Position numbers and translations under genes: made by a program. From assembly GCF_900104795.1 (NCBI RefSeq), contig NZ_FNTG01000002.1, positions 1,550,001-1,614,000 of the forward strand: 64,000 nt of DNA. Direction: 5' to 3'. This DNA comes from Burkholderia sp. WP9 (GTDB lineage: Bacteria; Pseudomonadota; Gammaproteobacteria; Burkholderiales; Burkholderiaceae). Of the stretch, positions 9,004 through 17,883 are shown in pieces; the stretch's first letter is position 1, and the number at the start of each line of letters is the position of its first letter. The notes beneath the pieces are model-generated. The model saw nothing but the letters and a program-made list of their open reading frames with translations. It was not told the DNA's origin and made no database searches.

Positions 9004-11577
9004 TCAGGTCACGACCTTCGACATCACCGCCGTGGCCGGGTCATAGCGGTAGCCCTTTTGCGCGAGCTGGTGGCTCATCGTCGAGCTGATCAGCTTCTGC
9101 TGCGTCTCTCTGGCGATCAACTCGTGATCCGGCTTGAGCCGTTCCAGTTCGGATGAAAGCCGTCTGACGAGCGCCACCTCACCGGTGCTGCGTGCGTCGA
9201 TGAACAAGATCCTCTCGCTTGCCAGACCAAGCCGCTGTTTGAGGTCTTTCGCGTGGGCGACCCATTGTTCCGCCGTGCCGCGAAGCTCGCTGAGCGCCTT
9301 TGCATGAGCTTTGGCTTGCGCTGATATCTGGCGTTGCAACGCCGCGATCTCCTCCGCGCCCTCGGCCTCGTCGGTTCGAGCTTGTTGTGCAATGGCTTCG
9401 GCTTGCGCGGCCAGCCGTTGTTCCAGTTGCGCAACCTGCTGTTCGGCGGCCTCTGCGCGGTCTCTCGCGGCAGACGCATCCTGCGATAGCCGAGCCAGGT
9501 CGGCGCTCGTGGCCACCTTCGCCTCGTTCATGCTCTCGATCTGCCGCCGCGTCTCTTCCAGTTCCAGGGTGACGCGCTGCAGTTCGTTAAGGTGAACCGA
9601 CATTTCGTCGGCCCGCGCCGCAGCTGCCTGATGCTCCGCTGCCAGCGCGGCGCGAGCTTGCTCCAGTTCGCCCTCCAGCGTTGCGAGTTGTGTGAGGCGC
9701 TCGCTTGCCTGCGCCTCGGCGGCTTTCGCGTGCGCCAAGGCCGCGTCCAGCTCCGTCGACAACTTTGCCGCTTCTTCCGTTTTGGCTTGATGGGCATCGT
9801 TCAAACTGAGGAACTGCTGCTGCGCCTGGTCGCGTTCCTGAGTGGCGCGCGCTATTTCTTCGTTCTTGCTCGACACAGTTGCGGACAACTCCGCTCGCGC
9901 CTTGCGCTCTTCGTCCAGCAATGCCGTCGTGGCTTGCTGATCGGCAGCGTGTGCCGTTTCGCGCTGCGTGAGTTCTTCAACACGTGCCTGTGCCGCTTGC
10001 GCAAGTGACGTCGCCGCGTTCAGTTCGTCGGCGAGTCGCGTCACTTCTTCTGACTTTGCCTGATGGGCGTCACGCAGAGTGGCGATCTGCTGCCGCGCCT
10101 GCTCGTGCTCCTGAGTGACTCGCGTTATTTCGTCGTTCTTGCCGGAGATGACCGCGTTCAGTTCATCACATGCTTTGCGCTCTTCTTCCAGCGACGCATT
10201 GACCGCGGTCAGATTGGCCTGATCCACCGACGCACGCTGCACGAGTTCTTCTACACGTACCTCGGCTGCCTCGGCGCGTGACGTCGCCGCATTCGCTTCC
10301 TGTGACCAGCGCGTCGCTTCCTGCGAGCTTGCCTGATAAGCGGCGTCCAACGTCGCGACCTGCTGCAACGCCTGATCGCGCTCGTGCGTGACTCGCGTTA
10401 CTTCATCGTTCTTGCTCGAAACAATTGCTGCCAATTCTTCACGAGCCTTGCTTTCGGCTTCGAGCGACGCCGTCGTCGCTTCGAGGCTGGCATCTTGCGA
10501 CGCTACACGCAGCGCAAGTTCTTCCACGCGCGCTTCCGCGACCTGTGCACGCGATGCAGCCTCGCTTGCCTCTTGCGACCATTGCGCGACTTCTTGCGAC
10601 TTGGCCTGATAGGCGTCGCGTAGAGTGGCGATTTCCTGCTGAATCTGATCGCGCTCCCGAGTGACGCGCGTGACTTCATCACTCTTGCTTGCGACATCCG
10701 CCGACAACTCTTCACGAGCTTTGCGTTCTTCTTCGAGCGATGCGTTCGCCGCTTCCAGGTTGGCGTGGTCCACCGACGCACGCTGCGCGAGTTCTTCGAC
10801 GCGCGCCTCGGCCGCCTCAGCACGCAATGCGGCCGCGCCTGCCTGCTCCGACCAGCGCATCACTTCTTCTGTCTTCGCCTGGCAGGCATCGCTCAATGCG
10901 ACGATCTCCTGCCGCGCCTGATCTCGCTCCTGAGCGACCTGAGCAACTTCATTGTTCTTGCTCGCGAGCGCCGTGGCCAACTCTTCGCGTGCGAGGCGTT
11001 CCTCGTCGAGCAATGCCTTCATGGCCGCCAGATCGGCGTCTTGTGCAGACACACGCTGAGCGAGTTCTTCGACATGAATTTCAGCCGCCTCCGCCCGGCC
11101 CGCAGCGGTTGCGAGTTCCGTTTCGAGGCGCAGAGCGGTACTTTCCGAGGCACTCAGCGCATCCGTCAGCGCGACGACCCGATTGCGCCCCGTTTCGACG
11201 TCGTCGATCGCTTTCTGATACTCGGCGAGGGCTTCGTCCCGTTCCGCGCGGGCAGCTTCGAGGTCCTGGTTCACTGCAGCCAAACGCTGATTGAAAGCCC
11301 GTTCGGCGTCGTGCTGGGATGCCGTCCAGATGCGATCCGCCGCGCTCATCACTGTCTCAGCGAGGCCCTCCGGCAACCCGGGCTGGACCTGCGGTGCCGG
11401 CGTTTCGGCCTGCCGCGCTTCGCGCCAGCGCTGCAAGGCCGCGACGATCGACGCAAGCGAACCGCCGCGAACCTCTTTCCAGATCGTCACCGGCGAAACT
11501 CTTCTGCCTTCTTCGACCATGCGATCGGCGATGGCGGCGATCTGTTCATCGGTGATTGTGTCTGCGTCCGTGGACAT
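9004..11577 (-). CDS. KfrA-like DNA-binding protein with long repetitive coiled coil
   Basis: An 857-residue protein. Residues about 6-120 match the KfrA N-terminal DNA-binding domain (TDEQIAAIADRMVEEGRRVS, then TIWKEVRGGSLASIVAALQR). The rest is an alanine/glutamate-rich coiled coil containing five tandem 91-residue repeats and a C-terminal tail with HELIARETQQKLISSTMSHQ. KfrA proteins of IncP and IncW plasmids are autoregulators that form long filaments and contribute to plasmid stability. A chromosomal copy this long could be a nucleoid-associated or scaffold protein, or a relic of an integrated plasmid. ATG 11577, preceded by GAGG, is preferred over TTG 11595. A 14-bp palindrome lies 56 bases upstream. 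Confidence 0.8.
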   Translation of the reverse strand: MSTDADTITDEQIAAIADRMVEEGRRVSPVTIWKEVRGGSLASIVAALQRWREARQAETPAPQVQPGLPEGLAETVMSAADRIWTASQHDAERAFNQRLAAVNQDLEAARAERDEALAEYQKAIDDVETGRNRVVALTDALSASESTALRLETELATAAGRAEAAEIHVEELAQRVSAQDADLAAMKALLDEERLAREELATALASKNNEVAQVAQERDQARQEIVALSDACQAKTEEVMRWSEQAGAAALRAEAAEARVEELAQRASVDHANLEAANASLEEERKAREELSADVASKSDEVTRVTRERDQIQQEIATLRDAYQAKSQEVAQWSQEASEAASRAQVAEARVEELALRVASQDASLEATTASLEAESKAREELAAIVSSKNDEVTRVTHERDQALQQVATLDAAYQASSQEATRWSQEANAATSRAEAAEVRVEELVQRASVDQANLTAVNASLEEERKACDELNAVISGKNDEITRVTQEHEQARQQIATLRDAHQAKSEEVTRLADELNAATSLAQAAQARVEELTQRETAHAADQQATTALLDEERKARAELSATVSSKNEEIARATQERDQAQQQFLSLNDAHQAKTEEAAKLSTELDAALAHAKAAEAQASERLTQLATLEGELEQARAALAAEHQAAAARADEMSVHLNELQRVTLELEETRRQIESMNEAKVATSADLARLSQDASAARDRAEAAEQQVAQLEQRLAAQAEAIAQQARTDEAEGAEEIAALQRQISAQAKAHAKALSELRGTAEQWVAHAKDLKQRLGLASERILFIDARSTGEVALVRRLSSELERLKPDHELIARETQQKLISSTMSHQLAQKGYRYDPATAVMSKVVT
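9730..11094 (-). repeat. five tandem 273-bp repeats inside the KfrA-like gene
   Basis: The coding strand contains five consecutive units of exactly 91 codons, each beginning like AEAAEARVEELAQR and containing EERKAREEL, SKNDEVTRVTQERDQA and AYQAK(S/T)(Q/E)E. Unit boundaries fall at about 11094, 10821, 10548, 10275, 10002 and 9730. Because 91 is 13 heptads, each added unit keeps the coiled-coil register. Units differ at many positions, so the duplications are old. Confidence 0.85.
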
Positions 11578-11941
11578 AAGCGCCTCAAGAATCAATGTAA
11601 CGGGGCGAAAGGTTAAATCTTCAATACGTTACTACGTCTGCAGACGTCCGGCGACGTTCGCAATACAAGGCAAATGACAGGTAGCCTGACGCGGATGGCA
11701 TCTTATAGCTCAATGACTTTTTCGAATCCGGGGAACAACGGACCATAACGCTGCCAAATCGCCGCGCAACGCCTATCGGAGACGGGTACTAGCGATACCG
11801 GTAGAAGCTCCCGCCTTGTTGGCCTGCGGCGACGTTGCAACAATGCAGACGAATCGATTGGCCCGCCCTTGGGCGTGAACGCCACGAACCGGCATCGGCA
11901 CGATGCATCTGATTCACGCAACTTCACCGAGGCATACGGCA
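11578..11941. other. divergent intergenic region between kfrA-like and racemase-like genes
   Basis: 364 bases separate the two divergent genes. The left part should hold the kfrA-like promoter and contains the palindrome at 11634-11647. The right part contains only short frames without recognisable content, plus a GAGG element nine bases before the ATG at 11942. Confidence 0.5.
11634..11647. promoter_or_regulatory. 14-bp perfect palindrome, candidate KfrA operator
   Basis: ACGTCTGCAGACGT is a perfect palindrome 56 bases before the start of the KfrA-like gene. Plasmid KfrA proteins bind inverted repeats in their own promoters, so autoregulation here is plausible. Binding is inferred, not shown. 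Confidence 0.4.
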
Positions 11942-12598
11942 ATGCGTATTTCGTTTTTGCACACGATGGACGGGAACCGGCAAGTCTTTGAGCAGGCCGC
12001 AAAAGCACTCGGCATGCGTGCTGATGATCTTCACCACGAAGTGAGAGCGGATCTGCGCGAGGCGGTCGGTCTGGCAGGGACGTTCTCACACGAATTGAAA
12101 GCCGAGACAAACCAGCGTCTTCTCGCGCTGGCAGCCCATTCCGACGCCGTTATTCTGACTTGCGCCACGCTTGGGCCGGCCGTGGCGGATATCGAGAGTC
12201 CACCGGTGCCCATCGTCAGGGCGGATATCGCCTTGGCCGCTGCGGCAGCGGAGCTGGGCGGGAAAATCGTCGTGTTGTGTGCCGCTGACTCTGCAATCGA
12301 ATCCACCAGAATGCTGTTTGCGGAGCACATACACGGAACCGGTGCGTCAGCGGAGGTCGTTCACCTTCCTCAGGTTTGGGCACGGTTCAAAGCGGGTGAT
12401 TTCGAAGCGTGCCTGGCTGCAACCGCATTGGCCGCGGAAGTCGCATACGAGGCGGGCGCGACGGTTGTCGCATTCGCTCATCCGTGGATGGCGCCCGGCG
12501 CGGACCTCGTTCGAACGGGAAAGCGGCCGCTCGATAGTCCGAGCGCGGCGCTTCGCGCTGCAATGCAACGGTTCGGCGAACACCCGAGCGACGCCTGA
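11942..12598 (+). CDS. Asp/Glu racemase-superfamily protein
   Basis: A 218-residue soluble protein. The pattern VILTCATLGPAVADI near residue 75 resembles the first catalytic-cysteine loop of Asp/Glu and hydantoin racemases (usually TCS-x-x-G). The segment VVAFAHPWMAPGA sits where the second catalytic cysteine is normally found, and it has no Cys. If this alignment is right, it may be a one-cysteine member or a non-racemase relative such as a decarboxylase. The start ATG 11942 gives MRISFLHTMDGN. Its substrate is unknown and no neighbour points to one. Confidence 0.55.
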   Translation: MRISFLHTMDGNRQVFEQAAKALGMRADDLHHEVRADLREAVGLAGTFSHELKAETNQRLLALAAHSDAVILTCATLGPAVADIESPPVPIVRADIALAAAAAELGGKIVVLCAADSAIESTRMLFAEHIHGTGASAEVVHLPQVWARFKAGDFEACLAATALAAEVAYEAGATVVAFAHPWMAPGADLVRTGKRPLDSPSAALRAAMQRFGEHPSDA

Positions 12599-12976
12599 CT
12601 CCGAGCGGCACTCAATCCGCCATCACAGGCTTAAGCCCGCAATAGCTTCGCCAATCAAAATAAATCTAAAGGCGAAGCGATTATCTCGCCCGGGATATGA
12701 AAGAGACGCGCCGCCGAACTGGTCACGCGACACGTGCAAGGCGCGACCCAGTCTGCACCCGCGGAAGTTTCCGATGAGAAAAGCACCTGAATGCTTCTCC
12801 GCCACCGATCAACCTCAACAGCGCCGTCACTCAGGCCATGCACAAGCGATCCGGGCATTTTCCGCGGACGCGGCCGCAGACGTCCCACCGCCTTCCGATC
12901 GGAACCCATCCCTCCAAATGTTATTATCGGAAACAACACCGTCCCCTCAAAGCGTGCATTCGAAGCATCAAGCCCC
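12599..12976. other. intergenic region with an 8-bp inverted repeat
   Basis: 378 bases without a convincing gene. GCTTCGCC (12645-12652) and GGCGAAGC (12671-12678) form an 8-bp stem around an AT-rich 18-nt loop, about 50 bases after the racemase-like gene. It may act as a transcript end, but it has no T-run. The remainder should hold the promoter of the XRE-cupin gene. Confidence 0.4.
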
Positions 12977-13609
12977 ATGGACACCCATCTCGCAAAATCC
13001 GCCGACCCGTCCACCACCGACCTCGGCCGCCGCGTCCGCGCCGCCCGCCAGGCGCAGGACCTGACGCTGGAAACGGCCAGCCGCCTCTGCGGCGTTTCGC
13101 GCTCGACGCTCTCCAAGGTCGAAAACGGCCTGATGTCCCCCACGTTCGATGTTCTGCAGAAAATCGTCCTCGGACTGAAGATCGAGATCGGCGAGCTGTT
13201 CGGCTCGACGCCGAAAGTCAGCGCCAGCGGCCGCCGCGCGCTCACCCGCAAGGACGAAGGCCAGCGTCATGCCTATCGCGGCTACCAGATGGAACTGCTT
13301 GCCACGGACCTCGCGCACAAAGCGATGCTGCCGTTTCGCATCCGCATCTCCGCGCACACGCTCGACGCCTTCGACGACTGGGGCCGTCACGAAGGCGAGG
13401 AATTTCTGTATGTGATCAGCGGCAGCGTGTGCCTGTATTCGGAGCTGTATGCGCCGACGCACCTGAACGCCGGCGACAGTCTCTACTTCGACAGCCGCAC
13501 CGGCCACGCGGCGGTCTCCACGAGCGAAGAAGACGCCGAAGTATTGTGGATGGCCACCAGCGCCGACATTCCGCACGCCCCGCCCGCCACCGAATCGACA
13601 AAGAAGTAA
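12977..13609 (+). CDS. XRE-family regulator with C-terminal cupin domain
   Basis: A 210-residue regulator. Residues about 18-72 form an XRE/Cro helix-turn-helix (LGRRVRAARQAQDLTLETAS, then GVSRSTLSKVENGLMSPTFD). The C-terminal half is a cupin_2 fold (GRHEGEEFLYVISGSVCLYS, then LNAGDSLYFDSRTGHA) expected to bind a small effector. This architecture is common for regulators of amino-acid, polyamine and aromatic catabolism. It converges on the ydiJ-like gene across 31 bases. It might sense an intermediate of that pathway, but position alone supports this. Start ATG 12977 fits the domain. Confidence 0.87.
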   Translation: MDTHLAKSADPSTTDLGRRVRAARQAQDLTLETASRLCGVSRSTLSKVENGLMSPTFDVLQKIVLGLKIEIGELFGSTPKVSASGRRALTRKDEGQRHAYRGYQMELLATDLAHKAMLPFRIRISAHTLDAFDDWGRHEGEEFLYVISGSVCLYSELYAPTHLNAGDSLYFDSRTGHAAVSTSEEDAEVLWMATSADIPHAPPATESTKK

Positions 13610-13640
13610 CGCATGCCCCCACACCGCGCAGCAAGCGGGC

Positions 13641-16640
13641 TTAACGAGCCGCCAACGCCCGCTGCGCGAGTTGCGCAATATGCATTGCGTGACGCCCCGT
13701 GCCTTGCTCGATCTGTTCGCGGCAACTGAAGCCATTGGTCAGCACGATCGTGTCCACGGCCGCCTCGCGCACCGCCGGAAATAGTCTGTCTTCGCCGATC
13801 TTTTCGGAAAGCGCGTGGTGCTCTGCGTTGAAGCCGAACGATCCCGCCATGCCGCAGCATCCTGTATCGAGAAGCTTCCATTTCACGCCGAGCTTGTTCA
13901 GCAACGCAGTGTCGCCCTGCATGCCGAACAGCGCCTTTTGATGACAATGTCCGTGCACGATCACGTCGGCGGTCAGCGTCGGCCAATCGAACGGCTGCCG
14001 CGCGACGAAATCGGAGAACAGGAACGTCTGCGCGGAGAGCTTCTTCGCTAACGCATGACCGGGCAGTTGCTTCAGCAATTCGTCCTTGAATACCGACAAA
14101 CAGCCCGGTTCGAGACCGACCAGCGGCACGCCCGCGGCGATATCGTCCGCGAGGTCGTCAAGGATGTGCGCGAGAAGTTCGCGCGCACGTTCGAGCAGGC
14201 CAAAGTCATAGAGTGGACGCCCGCAGCACAGCCGGTTCTTCGGCAACACGACGTGCCAGCCCAACTGCTTTAAAACGTCGGCGGCGGCTTCAGCGACCTC
14301 GGGCGTGAAGTGATCGTTGAAAGTATCGACCCACAGAATGACCTTTTTCGCTTCGCCGCGAGAGGCGGACGCTGTTTGCGGCGAACGCCGTGCGATCTGC
14401 CTGTAAGTGGCGCCTGCGAACCGTGGCAGTTCGCGCGCTTGCGCCACGCCTGCCACCCACTTGCCGAACGAAGCCAAGCCCGGCGCCGACGTCATGAAGT
14501 TCGTCAAACGCGGGAAGCGCGCCGCCCACGGCGCCCATTCACCGATGCGCCCCATGAACAGCGCCTGCCGTGGCCGTCGATTCGTCTCGTAGTAATGTGA
14601 AAGAAATTCGGCTTTGTATGAAGCCATATCCGTATGCGTCGGGCAATCGGATTTGCAGCCCTTGCACGCAAGGCATGTATCCAGCGCTTCTTTCACTTCG
14701 CGGCTTTGCCAGCCATCGACGATCACGTCGCCTTGCAGCATTTCCCAGAACAGATGCGCACGGCCACGGGTCGAATATTTCTCTTCGCGGGTCGCGCGAT
14801 AACTTGGGCACATCGTGCCGCCTTCAAGCGAACGGCATTTGCCCATGCCGATGCATCGCTCGATCTCGCGCTGAAAGCCGTCGCCTTCCTGGCTGGCAAA
14901 GGTGAGCCTGGTTTGCAGCGTGACAGGTTGATAGGTGGGACCCATGCGCAGATTCTCGTCGGCCCGATACGCATGCACGACCTTACCCGGATTCAGACGA
15001 TTGGCCGGATCCCAGATCGCCTTGAACTGTTCCATTGCCTGCATCAGCTCGGCGCCGTACATGATCGGCAGAAACTCGGCTTTGGCCTGGCCGTCGCCGT
15101 GTTCGCCCGAGAGCGAGCCGCCGAATTCGACCACCAGCTCGGCCGCTTCGCGCAGAAACTTGCGCCAAGTCGAGATACCTTCCGCGCTGCGCAGATCGAA
15201 CGTGATGCGCGCATGCACGCAGCCATCGCCGAAATGACCATAGAGGCTCGTCTCGTAGCCGTAGTGATCCACTAGCGACTGGAACGCGCGCAAATAATCG
15301 CCGAGACGCAGCGGATCGACCGCCGCATCTTCCCAGCCGACCACCGGATCAGGCGTGCCGGAATCGACAGACAACGCCACCGCCGAGGCGCCGGTCTCAC
15401 GAATCGACCATACCTTGGCCTGTAATGCGCGATCTTCGACGAGCATCGCAGAGACATTCGGCCCCGCCTCGCCCGAGCGAAAATAGGTGGCAGCGGCTTG
15501 CGCTTGTAGCATCACCGCCTCTTGCGTGTCCGCGCCGAATTCGAGCACGACCCACGCATCGCCTTCGGGCAGCAACGCGATCTCGTCTTTTTTCAACCCG
15601 CGCGCCTCCAGCCCGCGAATGATCGCGCGATCGAGTCCTTCGATAGCGATCGGCCCGCAGCGCATGAAATGCGGCACGGCATCCGCGGCCGTGTAGATAT
15701 CCGTGAAGCCGACCACCACGATCACGCGCTTCGCAGGACTCTTCACGAGGCGCACTTTCGCCTGCAATGTCACCGCGCAGGTGCCCTCGGTGCCGACCAG
15801 GGCACACGCCACGTTGAAGCCGTTTTCCGGCAGCAGTTGATCGAGATTGAAGCCCGACACGCGCCGTTTGATCTGCGGGAATTTCGCGCGGATCTGGTCA
15901 GCGTAGGTATCGCGCAACCGTTTCAACGCGGCGTAGATTTCGCCTTGGCGGCCGCCTGCCGCGATGATGCGTTCGAGTTCGCTTTCGGATGTCGGACCGA
16001 CCCAGAAACGCGCGCCGTCGAAGGTCGCGATCTCCAGCGCCTCGACGTTTTCGACGGTCTTGCCGGCCATCACCGAATGGGCGCCGCACGAGTTGTTGCC
16101 GATCATGCCGCCGAGCGTGCAGCGGCTGTGTGTAGCCGGATCGGGTGCGAACGTGAGGCCATGCTGTTCGGCGGCATCGCGCAAGGTATCGCAGACCACG
16201 CCCGGCTCGACGATCGCGACGCGCGCGACCGGATCGACCGACACGACACGGTTCACATATTTGCTTGCGTCGACCACCACCGCGACGTTCACGCATTGGC
16301 CGTTCTGCGAGGTGCCGCCGCCGCGCGCGAGAAACGGCACGTCGTTGCGACGACAGGCGGCGAGTGTTGCCAATAGATCGTCGACATCAGCGGGCACGAC
16401 CACGGCGAGTGGCACTTGCCGATAGTTCGACGCATCTGCCGCATACAACGCTTTGGAGCCCTGATCGAAGCGCACTTCGCCGCGCACATGGCTGCGCAAA
16501 TCGGCTTCGAGCGCCTGCATCACGGCGGCGCTGCCTGCGAAAGGCGTGGCAACACGCGGCGCATTCTTCGGCGCGCGACGGCCGGCGGCGTCCAACCCGT
16601 TCAGGCCCGCGCCCTGCTGTTCATCCAATGACGTTCCCAC
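13641..16640 (-). CDS. ydiJ: FAD/Fe-S D-2-hydroxyglutarate dehydrogenase, YdiJ type
   Basis: A 999-residue fused flavo-iron-sulfur oxidoreductase. Order: PCMH-type FAD domain (residues about 60-280, PFLARGGGTSQNGQ, and GGMIGNNSCGAHS), FAD-oxidase C-terminal domain (about 300-570, LYGHFGDGCVHARI and SGEHGDGQAK), a ferredoxin-like 4Fe-4S region (CIGMGKCRS and CLACKGCKSDCP), then CCG domains (HGHCHQK, DTGCCGMAGSFG). This is the layout and length of E. coli YdiJ, which oxidises D-2-hydroxyglutarate to 2-oxoglutarate. Start is GTG 16640, with GGGAG five bases upstream. It lies 40 bases after the HglS-like gene on the same strand, so the two probably form one operon. Confidence 0.88.
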   Translation of the reverse strand: MGTSLDEQQGAGLNGLDAAGRRAPKNAPRVATPFAGSAAVMQALEADLRSHVRGEVRFDQGSKALYAADASNYRQVPLAVVVPADVDDLLATLAACRRNDVPFLARGGGTSQNGQCVNVAVVVDASKYVNRVVSVDPVARVAIVEPGVVCDTLRDAAEQHGLTFAPDPATHSRCTLGGMIGNNSCGAHSVMAGKTVENVEALEIATFDGARFWVGPTSESELERIIAAGGRQGEIYAALKRLRDTYADQIRAKFPQIKRRVSGFNLDQLLPENGFNVACALVGTEGTCAVTLQAKVRLVKSPAKRVIVVVGFTDIYTAADAVPHFMRCGPIAIEGLDRAIIRGLEARGLKKDEIALLPEGDAWVVLEFGADTQEAVMLQAQAAATYFRSGEAGPNVSAMLVEDRALQAKVWSIRETGASAVALSVDSGTPDPVVGWEDAAVDPLRLGDYLRAFQSLVDHYGYETSLYGHFGDGCVHARITFDLRSAEGISTWRKFLREAAELVVEFGGSLSGEHGDGQAKAEFLPIMYGAELMQAMEQFKAIWDPANRLNPGKVVHAYRADENLRMGPTYQPVTLQTRLTFASQEGDGFQREIERCIGMGKCRSLEGGTMCPSYRATREEKYSTRGRAHLFWEMLQGDVIVDGWQSREVKEALDTCLACKGCKSDCPTHTDMASYKAEFLSHYYETNRRPRQALFMGRIGEWAPWAARFPRLTNFMTSAPGLASFGKWVAGVAQARELPRFAGATYRQIARRSPQTASASRGEAKKVILWVDTFNDHFTPEVAEAAADVLKQLGWHVVLPKNRLCCGRPLYDFGLLERARELLAHILDDLADDIAAGVPLVGLEPGCLSVFKDELLKQLPGHALAKKLSAQTFLFSDFVARQPFDWPTLTADVIVHGHCHQKALFGMQGDTALLNKLGVKWKLLDTGCCGMAGSFGFNAEHHALSEKIGEDRLFPAVREAAVDTIVLTNGFSCREQIEQGTGRHAMHIAQLAQRALAAR

Positions 16641-16680
16641 CGCGCTCCCTGTTTCTCGTGCCTGGACCGCCGCCCTGCGC

Positions 16681-17718
16681 TCAGGCAGCCTGGCTCGCGG
16701 TCATCTTGAAGATGCCCTGTGCGTTGCCCGCGTCGAAACGCAGGTCCGTTTCCCAGCGACGCGCGTCCTGATCGAAAGTCCGCTTGCGCGTGATGAACTC
16801 GTAGAACGAGCCCGGCACTTCGCGCGTCACCACGCTTGCGTCAGCCGCACGAAACTCGCGCAGCACCGTGTCCGCGCGATACGCTGTCTGAAACACGCGG
16901 CCCGAGCGCGAACGCTCCACTTCCGGTTTCATCGGACGGCCCTTGGCCTTCTCGTCGTCGGAGAGTTGAAAGACGTCCGCGACGCGATCGGTGGCGTGGT
17001 TGAACGCATTGCCTTCGGTCGCGATCCACGCCATTTCCGGCGATTCCTTCAACAATACTTCGTAATCGGCTTCGCGTGGCGTCTCGTGCTGGCGCGCAAA
17101 TGCGCCGACGATGACCGGCAGCAGTTCATGGGCCGCCTCGAGCGGCAGCACGCCGTCGCGCTCGAGCTCCCACAACTGGCCGACAGCGCGCGGCGTCAAC
17201 GGATCGCGCGACTGGCCGATCACGTTGGTCACCGCCTGTTGAAACTCCGCCGAGAACCGCTCGGGATGCAGCTCGCTCACGAAGAACTGGGCGATCTCAT
17301 CGGGCGCGTCGTCATGCGCCCACGCGCGCCCGGTCATGCCGAGACGATCGAGCGGATACCGGCCGTTGATGCTGAAACCGAGCGGACGCAGAATGCGGGC
17401 AAATGCGGCTTCGCCAGTCGGCAGCGCGCCGCTGTGCGGCCAGCGCACCGTGCGCAGCGCGCCGTGGTCGAAGTACACGCTGCCGCCCGCCGCGACCGTC
17501 TCTTCCGTGTAGCGGCGGCCATTCGCCGAGCGCGCCAGCAGATCCTCGAAGAGCGCCATGTTCATCGCCTGCGCGAGTTCGGCGCGCGTGACGATGCCGT
17601 CTTCCCATTCGTTGAGGATCTGCGGATGATTCAGCGTCGCAAAGAGCCGGGCGGTTTTGTCGGCGCCGAGCAGCGTCAGCAGCAGTTGTTCGAGATTCGC
17701 ATTCTTGATGTTTGGCAT
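16681..17718 (-). CDS. hglS: 2-oxoadipate dioxygenase/decarboxylase, HglS/DUF1338 family
   Basis: A 345-residue DUF1338 (YdcJ/HglS) protein. HglS is an Fe(II) enzyme converting 2-oxoadipate to D-2-hydroxyglutarate in the late steps of D-lysine degradation. The expected metal and substrate residues are visible: His85 and Arg89 in FDHGALRTVRW, His241 in GNAFNHATDR, and a Glu in REVPGSFYEF (300 or 307). It is about 100 residues shorter than Pseudomonas HglS or YdcJ, like the short branch found in many proteobacteria. The next gene encodes the dehydrogenase that consumes D-2-hydroxyglutarate, which strongly supports the role. A divergent LysR gene may regulate the pair. Confidence 0.82.
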   Translation of the reverse strand: MPNIKNANLEQLLLTLLGADKTARLFATLNHPQILNEWEDGIVTRAELAQAMNMALFEDLLARSANGRRYTEETVAAGGSVYFDHGALRTVRWPHSGALPTGEAAFARILRPLGFSINGRYPLDRLGMTGRAWAHDDAPDEIAQFFVSELHPERFSAEFQQAVTNVIGQSRDPLTPRAVGQLWELERDGVLPLEAAHELLPVIVGAFARQHETPREADYEVLLKESPEMAWIATEGNAFNHATDRVADVFQLSDDEKAKGRPMKPEVERSRSGRVFQTAYRADTVLREFRAADASVVTREVPGSFYEFITRKRTFDQDARRWETDLRFDAGNAQGIFKMTASQAA

Positions 17719-17883
17719 ATCGGTTCTCTAAATGACTCTACGCGCGCTATCTGACGTGCTGGAGTACCACGCCGGTCGGCGCGCAAGGCACAGAACGGCA
17801 TGATCAAAGGCGTGATTATTCAAAACGCCAGGGTCGCCGTAAAGAGAGATAAAATCGCCACTTAATGCGTTTTTGGAATCAAC

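Noticed and set aside
9730..11094. Regularly spaced repeats that could suggest a repeat array
   Set aside because: The units are contiguous, 273 bp, and diverged in a codon-like manner inside one long frame. They are protein repeats, not CRISPR or satellite DNA.
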